Shown here: in pieces, positions 1 to 13,110 of the stretch
Numbering within the stretch: the first letter of the stretch is position 1
Layout: every line of letters begins with the position of its first letter
Assembly (NCBI GenBank): GCA_013400975.1
Contig: WBMZ01011555.1
Location: 118,336 to 182,335, forward strand
Reading direction: 5' to 3'
Length of the DNA: 64,000 nt
Origin: Atrichornis clamosus
Taxonomy: Eukaryota > Chordata > Aves > Passeriformes > Menuridae
Made by a program: the position numbers and the translations under genes
The notes under the pieces: model-generated
What the model saw: the letters and a program-made list of their open reading frames with translations, nothing else
What the model was told of the DNA's origin: nothing
The model's database searches: none

Positions 1-1394
1 CAGCTATGATTCCTGTGCCCACAAGTGCCTTCTGCTTGCTCAGCGCAGAGCCCGGTAGAATCAGCCTTGGAACTATTTCATGTCAGTTATTTAGAAGTCT
101 CCTCACGTCTGCCCCAGCTGTGCTGGAGCTGGGTGGTGATGTACTTGCCATGGTGCTAACAAAAGCCAGTCATGCTGGCTTATAGTCCAAGGTAAGGATT
201 AGCATCCTACTGAAAAGGCACACTACTTCCCTAGAGAGCAGAATCCTAATAGTTAATAATGTATATCAACTGGATGTTTCTCTCCAACCAATTTCTCTTA
301 AAAGAAAAAAAAAGATAATGAAGCATGCCAGCAAAGGGTAATAAGGTAGATGTTACTAAGACACAGAACTTTAAAAGCTATTCTATGCTCTTTAAAAATG
401 GACAGAGAACTAATTAGCAATTTAAATTACAGTCTAAAACTACTGTGGCCTTCATAAAAGGCCAATTGCTTTCTCTGTGCTTGTACTCCAGGAACCTGGC
501 TTGTAAGAGCATCTAACAACAATGGGAAAATCAAAAATTTGTATACATATATATGCAAAGAATTTGATTAAGTTTTAAAAAACCCTGTTCTTATTCTAGG
601 AAACAACATTCTCAGCAAAATAAATAAAAACAGATTTTACCCTGCAAGCTCTCTGGGACAGAGCTGTTGGTTTCATTAGGAAGGCACTTTTCCTGGAGTC
701 AATATTTTTTGAGGTTTTTAACCAATAATCCAAAAATTGCTTCCATTTCAAGGGCTGTCCTTAGCCCTCCATTTGATCACTTAACAAGAGAATACATTTT
801 CTATGATTTTCAAGCCCCATTGGATTTTCAAGCCCCATAATGTATTTGCCAGATACATTAATTCACTTTGGCAAAAGATGTCCTTTAACTATCAAGTTTG
901 GATACAGTATGGCATGACATAGAGGGTGTTTTTTCTGCCAATGATGCTGAAGCAGCATATCAAGGGAGCGTGTTTGTCTTAAAGTTTTGAGAACAAATAA
1001 TATGAGAGGAAAGAGATTTGGTTTCTTAATTGTTTCTTTTCCTCTTGCTATTTGATGAATTTTCACTTTTGTAAGTGAGGTCTATGTATGACATTCATTA
1101 GAATTTGTTTTTGAAGGCTGTTGTATTTTGGCTTTTACTATGTAGCAATATCTACACAACATTCTAGGTGCTATAGTAACCCCATGCTTCAGTTTTTCTA
1201 GAGCTTGCGATCTCTTCGGACATCTGCACTCTGAGTAAACACTTGTAGCAAGTGTCTGGACCAGTGGACTATTTGGGCTTCCAATAATAAGTCTAAAGGT
1301 TTTTCAGTCTGTCCTTTAGAGCTAACGTGTGCTGTGCATTGTGCAACAAGCATGTAAAATGCAGCTAAGTGCCGTTACATGGCACATGCAGGAC

Positions 1395-2602
1395 AACTAG
1401 GGGATCAAGCTCAGCCAGAAAGGATTTGTGAAAGTAAGGTCCAGCTTGACCAACCTGATCTCCTTCTATGACAAACGGACCCACACAGGAGATGAGAGAA
1501 AGGCTGTCATCTAGACTTAAGTAAAATGTTTGACATCATCTCCCACAGCATCCTCCTGGGAAAACTGGCAGCTTGTACTTTGGATGAGTGAACTCTTGAA
1601 TGGGTAAAAAACTGTCTGGATGGCTGCTCTCAGAGAGTTGTGGTGAACGGAGCTAAATCCAGCTGGTGGCCAGTTGCTAGCGGTGTTCCCCAGGGCTCCA
1701 TACTGGGGCCAGTTCTGTTTTTGTTGATTATCTGGATGAGGGGATCAAGTGCACCCTTGGTAAATTTGCAGTACTAAGTTGAGTGGGAGTGTTGGTCTGC
1801 TTGAGGGTGGGAAGGCTCTGCAGAGAGACCTGGACAGACTCTACCAGTTGGCTGAGAACACTGCAGAAGGTTCAGTAAGGCAAAGTGCTGTGCCCTTGGG
1901 TCACAGTGCAGTGCTACAGGCTGGGACAGGAGTGGCTTGAGAGCTGTTCAGCAGAAAAGGACCTGAGGGTGCTGGTTGACAGCTGTCTCAATATGAGCCA
2001 GCATGTGCCCAGGTGGCCAAGAAGGCCCATGGCATCTTGGCCTGTACCCAGAGTATTGCAGCCAGCAGGAGCGGGGAAGAGATTGTTCCCCTGTACTTGG
2101 CACTGGCGAGGCCTCACCTTGAGTGCTTTGTTCAGTTCTGGCTTCCTTGCTTTAAAAGGGACGTTGAAGTGCTGGAGCATGTCCAGCAAAGGGCAGCAAG
2201 GCTTGTGAAAGATCTGGAAAACATGTCTTAAGAGGATCAGCTGTTCACTCTTGTGAAGAGGAGGCTCTGGGGGGACCTAACTACAACTCCCTGAAAGAGG
2301 TTGTAGTGAGGTGAGGGCCAGTCTCTTCTACTGTGCCTGCAGTGAGAGGACCAGAGGAATTGGCCTCAAGCTGAGACAGAGGATATTCAGATTGGATATT
2401 GTAAAAAACTTTTTCACTCTTCAAGTGGTCAGGCATTAGAATGGGTTGCCTGGGGAGGTGGTGGAGTCACCATTCCTGGAGGTGTTTAGGAGGTGTCTGG
2501 ATCTCATGCTGGGTGATGTGGTTTACTGGTTTAGGAGCTACAGTTCTGGGTTGGCAATCAGACTTGATGATCTCTTCCAACCTTGATGATTCGATGTTTC
2601 TA
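1395..2602 (+). mobile_element. CR1 LINE, 5'-truncated, decayed ORF2
   Basis: In interrupted frames the + strand gives a reverse-transcriptase region typical of CR1 (FDIISHSILLGKLA, then [16 protein letters not shown]). It then gives the C-terminal part ([36 protein letters not shown]). The 3' end reads GATGATCTCTTCCAACCTTG followed by ATGATTCGATG, the CR1 tail. The catalytic FADD box is broken by a short deletion near 1770 and several stops interrupt the frame, so the copy is dead. It lies in sense orientation to GABRG1, in its intron 3. Confidence 0.93.
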
Positions 2603-5600
2603 AGTGCATTTTTATAAGCAAAATCTTGATCCTCAGTAGCTCTGCAGTGGTCTCAGGATTTCTTTGCAGAGTCTAGATATGCAGTGGTTATTTAGAGCCT
2701 ATTTTTACTCCAGGTTGAACACTTTATGTGGAAGTACTAGGCTTTTACTACCTTTTTCCTTCCAAACTAGGGCCAAGAGGAAAAGCAACCATTGTCTGGT
2801 GGTATAAGCAAGCAGAGTGATATAATGTCCCAGTGTAAAACTGCACGTTGATTCATTTTGGCCTCATTAGCTTTCTCTGCCCTGTATTCATCCCCCAAAC
2901 CCTATGTATTCATAAATATGCAAAGTTTTGTGCTTCTGATCCCCAGGGTGTCCAGGGGAAAACCATGCCAGCACCACAGCTTGTGTGGTTTGACAAGAGA
3001 GTTCAAGTGTGCAATTCAGTTGGCTGGGAGAGGCATGGCACCCTCCAAGATACTTTTAACTTCCTCTAACTAAGAGATTACCTGTTCTTGTAATTTCTAT
3101 TTGATCAAAATTCTCATGACAATAGAAGACTGATGCCACAAATGAGAGAAATGTTTTGAGAAGGAATCCAGGAGCATTTTCTTAGGTAAGAAGCAGTATT
3201 GCATCATTGTGTCAAAAATGAAGAGCAAAGAGAAAAGTTTATACTTCCCCTGTCTTTGATGTCTATTTACTCAAGTTTCATATAGTAAATAGTTAGAAAG
3301 AAGCAGATTGTTTCTATGGAGATGCATAGACATTGTGACTGATAGACTAAAAGCTATTGAAATGAAAATGCTCTACCAGACTGTCTATATCTGTCTGTGT
3401 GTAACTGCATACATACATAAATATGTATATATAAATACGTAGGTTTACAGAAACAAAATGATGTTTTAAAATTCCTTTGCTTTTTAATGTGTTTCTAAGT
3501 CATGATTTAACACTTTGAAGCATTCTGGTATCATTGCCATTCTAGTGTGTTTGAGTGCTACTGTTTTTTATTTCCCATTCTGTGGATACAGATGATTATT
3601 TCTATACCCTTTTTGTATTTAGTACTGTAACTTGCTATTAGAAGGTCCAGTCTGAAAATTTCAGGATAAAAATTTTAGGACTGCACTAGAGCGGTTCAGT
3701 TTCCTTGTTATTTTCCAACATTTCTGTCTGTTCTGTGGATGATTAACTTTTGTCCCATGATCTTTGCTATTATCCATTGAAGGCTACTGTGATCACAAGT
3801 TGAAGCCATACTTTGAAGCCTACCACTCTTATTCTTAACAAGAGAGCTAAACTATCAGCAAATCAGATACTCACAGAATATACAATGTGCTACTTTGGTA
3901 GGCAGACTGCATGGCCTGAACATTGGTAGGATACAATTTTTCCTGTCATATTTTACCATTTATGGCTTTGTGTAGAATGTGCTGATGGTGAATTCTAAGT
4001 ATCCTTTAACTTCTAAATTCCAATTCATTCTCCACTTGCAGTAGCTAGCAGCAGGCTTTTTATTTTTGTTTTTTGAAGGTATTCAAGTATCAGTGTGATC
4101 AGTACCCTAATACAGATTGCTCAACATTATTGCACTTGTGGAGGAGACTTTGTGGCCAGGTGTGTCACTGCGTTTATTCTACTAGCCACTACATTTGTAT
4201 TGAAGGTTTGAAGGTTTTGTACTCTTTACAGTGCAACTTAATTTGCCTGAAGTACACTAGAATATAAGTAATCGCAACCCAAAGACACATTACCCAAAGC
4301 TACCTTGAAATCCAGTACTTAAGGATACACATTCTTCCTGTGCATTATTCTGTAAATCAATGTAATTTAAACTTTGGCTTTGAATTATATTCAATGTTGT
4401 GTTATTGGATGATACTGGCCCTGATCCTGCAGATATCTAGGCAGTTTACATGTGTGAACATTGACTTCACAGGTCACATTGACTTAAGGATTTAACAAAC
4501 ACAATAGAAAGAAATTCGAAGTAAGAAATGTCTAAAAGGAAAGACATGAACTCTCTCTCTCCCTCCTTGTCTGACTGTCTTACAGAGCTGTGTGTCTACA
4601 TGAACATAGTTCTGTACGAGAAATATAAACACAATAAATCAGAGCTATCCAAGTGCTGCAATAATAGTAATATTTCAGGACTGAATGAACACTGCTTGAT
4701 AGGGCTTGTTGTGATTTTTGAACTGCACTTGAAGCTCTTCCTGGAGGTTGGAATTGCTTTCATGTTTGAAGAAGACTGTTCTGAGGAAAACCTTTGTCTG
4801 TATGAGCCTTATGATGACAGACTGAAAGGAAGATCACTTTGGCCCATATTTGAGAATTTATGAGGTTTCCTAAAGGTTGTGTGGTTTTAGTGTGCAAGAA
4901 CTAGAAATTTTTGGAGCGTCAAATGTGTGCATTTTATACAAATTGGTTTAATTCTCTTTCATATGCCTCGAATTCTGTGATCAATTAGTTCATAAAACAG
5001 GACAAAAGTACCAATGAGTCTGAATATTACCTGTTTCTTATTGTACAGCGTCTTCTTTGGAATAAACTAGAATAATATTTTTTCCCCCCAACATACTCTT
5101 TTATTTTAATTAGGAAAGATAGATTCCTATCATCCTGGTGCCTGTCAGCACTGCAAGTGATCACAGTTAATTGGTTTACTCAGATGACTGTTTGAGATTG
5201 ATGGACACAGTGTCCATTTACAGCAGCTGAATAAATATTCCTTAAGTAGGCTTGAGCATTGCTTTTTTTTTTATGGAATATATTTAAATGTCAAACCCCA
5301 TATTTATGTTAGCATTTCTTACGTTACCAGCTCTAGAAACTAATACTTCACAAATATGATTTCATGGTTCTCTTTTTTTTTTTATTTTCCCTGAAAAAAA
5401 GATTAGCTTAAATTGATTAATCTGATTCTTGCAGTTTGGTTACTGCTATTGCAAGATAGCCCTAAGCTGGTCATGTTCAGTTTCAGGGGGATTGGCCAAA
5501 TACATGCAATATTCTGCTCATACCGGCTCAGCACAGCAGTTCTGGTATTGCTCACGATTTCTGTGATCAATTTGAAGGGAATGGTGAGGGGTGAGGGAAA

Positions 5601-6010
5601 AGGCAGTGATTGTACAACTGTCAAATGTTGCAGTAGCCGTCTGAAACCAAAGCAGAGAACAGACATCATTTCAGTCCCCACTTTAAACTGTATTCAGTAC
5701 TCTTCCTGTTTCAGCTGCAATTTACCAGTTGTCCCTTAACAGATACGAAGCCAGGAAAGGTAATGAAGGTTCCATACAGGTCACTAGGAAAATCCATGCT
5801 CTTTGCTGTAATATATGGCCTGATTTCCACGTGCCATAGAATAGCCATGCTGTTATATAAGGCTGCAGCCTTTTTGTGCTGTGGTTGATTCTCAAATCAA
5901 GTTAGCTTAGTTCATTCTTTAGGGAATACTGGTTTCATATGGTACCCCTGCATCACTTAAGCCACAAGTGGCATGGTTGCAGTAAAGATAACAATCAATA
6001 TAGTAATAGT

Positions 6011-6034
6011 AGTAGTAGTAATTCTACTACTACT
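6011..6034. repeat. AGT/ACT trinucleotide perfect hairpin
   Basis: Arms AGTAGTAGTA and TACTACTACT are exact reverse complements separated by ATTC, inside a short TAG-rich run that starts at about 6001. Confidence 0.85.
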
Positions 6035-9000
6035 GTTTATTTTGACTTCACTCTCCTAACTTCAGTAGAATGTGCCAGCATACTGATTGAAAATCCAGTT
6101 TATATCATCTCAGATTCTTAGCATTCACAGCCAGAGCAATAACCAAACTGCCTCTCAAGTGTCTGAGATTTCAGGTGTAAGTGCTCTGTATTTGCATAAG
6201 GCTAATCTGTGATTCTGTAATTTGTTAAAGAAATGACAGAAGTGCTGGGCTGTGGACCTGACTAGGACTAGACAACAATTATGAAAAGCTTCCTTTTTAT
6301 CTGTGGTCATTCTGTCAGTGTGTTGTGAGAAAATTTTTTAGTTTCCAGTGTTCCTAACACTTGATCTATTAAAGTATTGATGTGAATGTATTTCTTAAAG
6401 CTCTTTCTTTAGTACTTCTGCACGGTATGTCTTCCATGGTCATCTTCTGTTCTCCTGCTCTCAGTTTCTTCTAGGAGGTTTCATGCACAAGTTCAGCCAC
6501 CTTTCTGTGTCAGTTTCCTGCTATTCTGTGTCTCCTTTAGTCCGGTCTAGAATACTGCCTTGTGTCAGTCATATCTATTCACAGTTGTCTTGTTAGCTCA
6601 ATATGGCTGAATCACAGCTTTTAAACTTCCAGCTTTTCACCTCTTCCACACTGTCAGTTGTGAATAATCACTAATGTCACTGAGGATTGAAATCTAAAAA
6701 TTTTCTCAGATGTGTTGGATCTTAAAACCAGGAGCAGGGGCTCAATTTTAGTATTGCAAATTCTGAATGCAAAGGGATTTTATATTTCTTTATTTTTTAA
6801 TCTGTCACATGGAAGCTCTTGTCCAAACTCCCATTGTTATGCTAATGTATTTCTGTAACCTTTACCATCCAGAGATGTCCTACAAATAAAAATTTCCACT
6901 TTTTCTACTGACTCATTTCTTGCTCAGGTTCTTCCTCTGTCTCCTCTTTCATTGGATGTCACACATAAACGGTTCCCTTTCACTTTCAAGGTACTTCAAA
7001 ACCTGTCCTCAGCGGTTTTTAGTTGGTTTTTTTTTTTTTTACCCCAAGAGGCCATTTCCTACCTCAGATCTTGCTAGTTTCTGCTCCCATACTTTCAACT
7101 TTTCATATCACTTTCTCCCAAGCTGCCCTTTATGCTTGAAATAAACTTTCCATAAAAGGCTGCAAAGCTGCTTCATTGTTTCTGATCATGTTTCTGTTTA
7201 AACTTTTTCTTTTTTCATCTGTTTTTGTTGGGTTTTTTTCTTTCCGTGAAGGTTACAATACATCACAAAGAATTAAGCTCGTGCTGTGCTAAAGTTACTA
7301 TCTGTAATTATGCCGCCTTTGGCTTTCCAAGTCTTGTCTCTTATGTTAAATTCAAACCATAAGCTCCTTGCAGAGGATATGTATCCTGTATAAGCAGTAC
7401 TGAGTGCCTGCACAGTTCTGCTGTGATCTGAGATGATCTAAACCAAGAGTAACGTTAGTGTAAGTGTTACATAGCAATTCACTGACGAGGTAAAGGTATT
7501 GACTAGTGTTAAAACTAACCCAAACTGCAATTTACTCCTCCTTTTCACCCCAAAGCTGCACAGACTACTTGTCTGCTCTGCCATACAGTTTATTGTTACT
7601 TCCTGTGCCCTAATAGCCTCTCCAAATACTTTCTGTCTTCTTTGGCTGTGTTGCCTCCCTTGTGTCTGCAGCTGTCGAACCTCATTTAATCTTTTATCTT
7701 GTACCTCTTATCTCTGTGTCAACTCTAAGATAAATATTTTGAAGAACATTACACACCTGTTCTTTGTTATTAATTCCTTATCTGTCTGTCTATATGGAAA
7801 TACATCGTGCTGAGTTCCAGTTATGGGAATAATTCTGCTGGCCTGGATTTGAACTGGATTTTGGGGAAGAAAAACAGGGAATGTGCTTTGATTGTTGCAA
7901 TAGCTTGTAACAGCATGTTGCAAGAGGGGCTGGCCTGGGCAGTGGCTCTTACCACAGAGGTTTTCACGGCCACCTGCGCTGCTGTGCACAAGGGGAAAGC
8001 TGCTGTCATTCACCAGCCCCTACAAGGGCTGGCGTCAGGATCTGTGCTGACACTAAAAAACCTCATTCTCTGAAAAGCCAGGCAGCTACAGCAGGATTTT
8101 TCTCCTCACAGTGCATGCTATAGGAAGTTCGCTTTACTCAGAGTGGAATGGTCTGGAAGCCCTCTCCTGAAGCATCACCTCCAAGCTCTTTACCAAGGAA
8201 ACAGACCTACCTCTGGAAAGAGTGTTGCCTTACTCCTTTGGTAGCAGGGCTGACTGCACTGAAAAGACAGCTATTAAGAAATGAAATATTCTTTAGCTAG
8301 TAAGTGAATGTAACTTCACTGCTTGTTGATCTTGGCCTTCATTTTATTCTGTTTTTGCATGATTTAAAATTTCATCAAGTCTTTCCCATCTGGATGCTTA
8401 TTTCAACAACCATGGAGCATGGACGTTTAAAACACTTTTTCTTGGACTATTTTAAAATTTACCATTGACCTGCATACAGTAACTGCTGTTTGAAATGTTG
8501 CCTTCTTGAATAACAGTAGTGTCTCTATTGTAGAGGGTTATCCCCACAACAGGTTGTGCACTTGTGACCAGGAAGTTTTTGGCAGCTGTGCATGCTCTTG
8601 TATATCTTATATAGTGTAGCAGATGATTGATATTTGGAACTGATTACTGCCTCATCAACCAGAAAACCAAATATATATGCTGTATTTCATGTAGGATCAT
8701 GTATCTTACAGGAGTTGCAGAGTAGAAACCAAACCCAGATAAGTTGGTTTGCCATCAGCATTGGGATTTTGAACTATTGCAGAAAAACCTTGTAAATTAA
8801 AGATCAAGCAGTAACTGTGCAATTAATCTTGCTTTGAAAACCGTTGCACTATACTGAATGGTGAAGTATTGTGTTTGAAACTTTATAGTTTATTTATGAA
8901 GAGAAACTGTACAAAACCATGAGTGCTTGAGTAATGTGCAGCTTTGTTGTTAAAGTTGCCTGTGAGTTGAATTTTGACTGTTTGAGTCTCTCTAATTACA

Positions 9001-9139
9001 GGAAGGTAGATGTAGCTGCTGAATTTAGAAAGTACAGTTAATTGAGCTGATAAATCACTATTGACAGCCTCTAAGCCAAACCCTTAATCCATACTAGTAT
9101 TTACTCCTGGGTTTTAAAGATATATTTATGTATATATGT

Positions 9140-9262
9140 CTGCTTTTTTTGTGGTTTTTGGTTTTGTTTTATTTAGGTTTGCTATTGTTTTTTTGGGGGA
9201 GGGGTTGGGTTTTCTGGGTATTTTTTTGTTTTGTTCTGAGTTATCTGGGTTTTTTTTCTGTA
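9140..9262 (+). repeat. T/G-rich low-complexity tract with a G-quadruplex-type motif
   Basis: The + strand is almost entirely T and G across this tract. Between 9195 and 9218 it contains G5-A-G4-TT-G3-T5-loop-G3, which fits the four-G-run quadruplex pattern. It lies on the coding strand of the GABRG1 intron. Confidence 0.7.
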
Positions 9263-12200
9263 GTTTAATGTTTCTTTATGAGAGGCAATGGCTGAAATAT
9301 TCAATTTTCATTTGAAAAGCAAACCAAAAACTTTTAATATAATTTTTACCATAAACATGTATATAGATTACGTATATAAATTGTCTGCTTCCTCTCCTTA
9401 TGCTCTCTTCAAATAGCCAAAATCTAAGCCGATGAAATAAAAGCATAGATTTTGCTCCAGTGCTTTTGTTACTTTTCTAGCTATTCTTTTCACTATTGGC
9501 AAAATTTTAATTATAGTTTCTAATCTACAAAGCATTGAAATAAATCTTGCCTTTTATTCATAGTGTTGTTTGCATCTGTCACTTTGCACGTTCAAAATAA
9601 GAACTAGATAAGCACAGATGCCAAATAATGATGTGAAAAGTGAATTTTTTTGTCTGCGTTGTTACTATGTAGGTCTTGATGTACTCCCTCACCTTCTGTA
9701 GATAAGATCTGCCATATATACACTTACCCTGGCCATATGTTCTCATAGCATCCTCCAGTGTGATTATCTGTACAATTATGACAATCTGAGAGATTAAAAG
9801 ACTCTGGAAGCAGATGCTATGCACTTCTATTCAATGCATTTCCTGCAGCCCTCACCTCTTCCGTGGCTGCAGTATTATTAATGTAATATAACAAGTATGT
9901 GTCAGAATTATTGTGATTTTTTTTTTTATCTATTAGATCTCACTCTAAGGTTACTAAGTTCCAATTGCTTTGGTGAGCGAACTAAAATGGTTTACCAAAC
10001 CAAGAAATTTTACTTTTACTTTGGTCTCAGCCATGGGGATTACGTTCTGAAACCGTTATTGGCCCTGAAGCAGCTCAAAAATTCTTTTTAAAGGGCTTTT
10101 AAAGTAACCCACCAAGGAGAGTAGCCACATTTTTGACATTTTGTTAAGAGTATTTATACATCAAGGATAGGTTAAGTATTTTAATAAATCACTTTATAGC
10201 CTCTTATTGATGTCCAAAGATATTTGGGTGAGGGAAAAGGTAAAGGTTGGGTGTGTTTATTGGCAGCACACTGGGAAGATGAAGATAAATTGGCTAAAGC
10301 TTGATGCTTTATTGGGTACTTACCTCTTAGGAAAGCATGTGGTTACGGGTTTTGTCTATGACTTTCTTTGTTTTTAATACCTCTTAATCAGCATACCAAA
10401 CTTGATATTAAATCACATTTCTTATTGTGGAAACGTATAGGCTGGTAGAATGCTTTCTTTAGTTTTCCCTTCTTCATTTTCTTTTCCTGAAAAATTCCCT
10501 ACCTCACTGACATTGAATTCCAGTTTAAGGAATTAGAATGCTGAATTGAATGATAAAATAACTGACTAAAGTGAAGTCATGTCAACTTGGTAATTGAACT
10601 GCGTTGAGGGGCTCCATATGAAACAGATTTTAGAGTTAGCATGTGGCATTACAGTAAGATTGAGGTGCCCTTCATGTAAAATTCTGAATCTGGAAGAAAA
10701 GCTGGGGTGGGTTTATGAGCAAAAATGAAATGACAGGACTATGTTTTTATTCCTTTTTCTCCATAATTCACTGGTAATGAACTGCATTGCAGGTCTGTAG
10801 TTTTCAACAAAATTTTTCAGTTCTGAGATAAGGTTTGGGACTCTTCCTTGCTTTTCTGTTTGGCCTCACAAAACTTGGCTTCTTTTTCCTATTCTCGAAT
10901 GAAATGTGTTGGAGTTAAAATAATCCACTCAACAATTTAGCTCCTTGTTACTTAACTTCCCCATAATTTATTTATTGTGGAATATCAAATCAGTTGTGCA
11001 ACTGTCAGGCAAAATATCCAAGAATTAATTTTTCTGCTTTGTTAGACTTTTTCTGTCCTTATTGATACTATGTTGAAATTTGTGTGATGTGGTTTGTACT
11101 GAGAAACAATTGTGTTAGATGGTATCTGCCTCCCTTTCTTTCACAGCTTCCCAGTAAAAAACCAAAAAGCAATCCACTGACCTGTTTTCAAGTCTGACTA
11201 GAATTGAACTGTACATGACAATGAAACATGTTGAGGATTCCATTTATCCTCCTACAGTAGCTGTTTCTACTTTATTTGAAGTATTTGTTTTTATTTACTA
11301 AATGACTTTCACTTAGGCTATGAACCTGTTTGTCAATAGTCATATTTTGTTCCCTGCCTGGCCCCTTAATGGTAATTTCTGATTAGTCAAACTGTTCCCA
11401 GCCTTTGGAATTTGTTACTATCTTTTAGAGAGGAACGAGATGGAGGAGGATTGAAGTTATCTGTAAATAATTAGGCAGGTGTGTCCTTTACGCCAGCTGT
11501 CGAAAAAAAAGTACTCAGTGATTTAATCGAATGCCAAATATGAGCCAGTGTGTGCCATTGTTCTTGAACCTGTGAGGCTAAATGTGAAAAAGCATGCATT
11601 CTGCTATGGCTGTGACTAACATAGCCATAGACTGATTCCACTTTATTCTGCATGGCTATTTTGTCATTAGTTTAGTTTGAAAGAGAGAGTGGTAAACCAA
11701 TTTTTAAGGTTATACAGTGGCATTAAATGGTGAGTTTTGTGAAAGACTAATAGACGTAGTGATAAGAGTGTTAATTTAAAATTTTGTAAGAAAACAAGAA
11801 AAAAAAAGTAGTTGGTTAGAAAGATTTGTTGCACTGAAAGAATATTGTATGAATCTGGTTGCTGATGTGCTTGTTTGCACAGTGTCTGAAAAAAAAGATA
11901 GGGCTTTTATTCATCTCATTTTAGAAATAAAGTACTCCCAGAAAAGAGTATAGTGATTTTTCTACCTCATTTTAAACAAATTTTAGGGATCCAGATTTTC
12001 CCTTCTTAAAAGGAAATATGAAATATTTTTCAGGAAATGGAAATTTTAGGCAATTTAATGTGTGAATCCATAAAACCTGAAAATTTCAGACCCATTTCAA
12101 AACCAGCTTTTCAGAAATAATCTAACTTTCTTAGTAATTCTCCTAGCATAGTTTCCCTTTCAGGTTATGGCACTCAAGCATCTACACTGTCACAGCAACA

Positions 12201-13038
12201 CGTTGCCAGACTCTTTGTTGTCTAATCATCGTTTATGTTTTTGCCTGGGCTTGGTGACTGCTTGGGATCTATTTGCATTTATGCCACCTGGTCTCTTCTG
12301 CAGGAAAAAATGTGTTTGGAAAAGAGGCCAATAAACATGAGTCTCATTATCAGGCCTTGCACCTCTACAGTGTCAGTACATGTATAACCTTGGACACAAT
12401 GCTAAAGTTCACTTCAGTGAAAGATAGTACAGATATAATGGGTTAAAAATGTGATCCCATGTGGATGCATTGTGTGAAGAACATGTGCAGCCTCAGGACC
12501 TCTGATGGACCCACAAAGACAGAGAGGTCTCAGGGAGGCATGGGATCAATAGATATGCTGAAGAAGTAGGTAGTAATGTCACCAAGGCAGATGTTAGAAG
12601 CGGAATAAGTGTTCTTGGGAGAAATCACAGCCCTGTCTCTGAGGCCCTGCTGAAGCGTGGGGTGAACTGCTGCTGCCACCCACTGTGAGGCTGCAAGTCA
12701 GCGTCTTTCAGGTGGGATGAACTGTAGGATTATGCCTGTGGCTGGCTGACTCCATAGGGAGATGGAGATGTCTGGGTGCAGGTGTATGAGCTTATAAATG
12801 GAGGACAACTCTCTTCAGGTATGTTACAAGAGGCTATTGCTTGGATCTCTGTTTGACATTCAGCAAGACACTTGTAAACAAGAGGTTACCAGTTTTCTGA
12901 TGTTAAGCTATTGTGTACTAGATTATTTTTGAACAGTTATAAATGTAAACTGAAGAATTGTTGTTGGGTTTTTTTTGTTGTTGTTTTGGGGTTTTTTTTC
13001 CAAAGTTTTCTAAAGAACTCCTCTAATACATGGCATGC

Positions 13039-13110
13039 TGATTTCATCTGGGATAGAATTAATTTTCTTCTTAGTTGCTGTCACAGTGTTGAGTTTTGGA
13101 TATAATAGGA
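13039..13110 (+). mobile_element. Avian ERV LTR 5' fragment
   Basis: The segment GATTTCATCTGGGATAGAAT followed by TAATTTTCTTCTTAGTTGCT and GTGTTGAGTTTTGG resembles the 5' start of common avian ERVL-type LTRs as I remember them. It also resembles the start of the LTR at 58131. It lacks the rest of the element and a clear TG start, so it is a remnant. Family assignment is from memory. Confidence 0.5.

Noticed and set aside
1885..2231. Overlapping open frames of 107, 91 and 72 codons
   Set aside because: They are pieces and antisense shadows of the decayed CR1 ORF2 at about 1395-2602.
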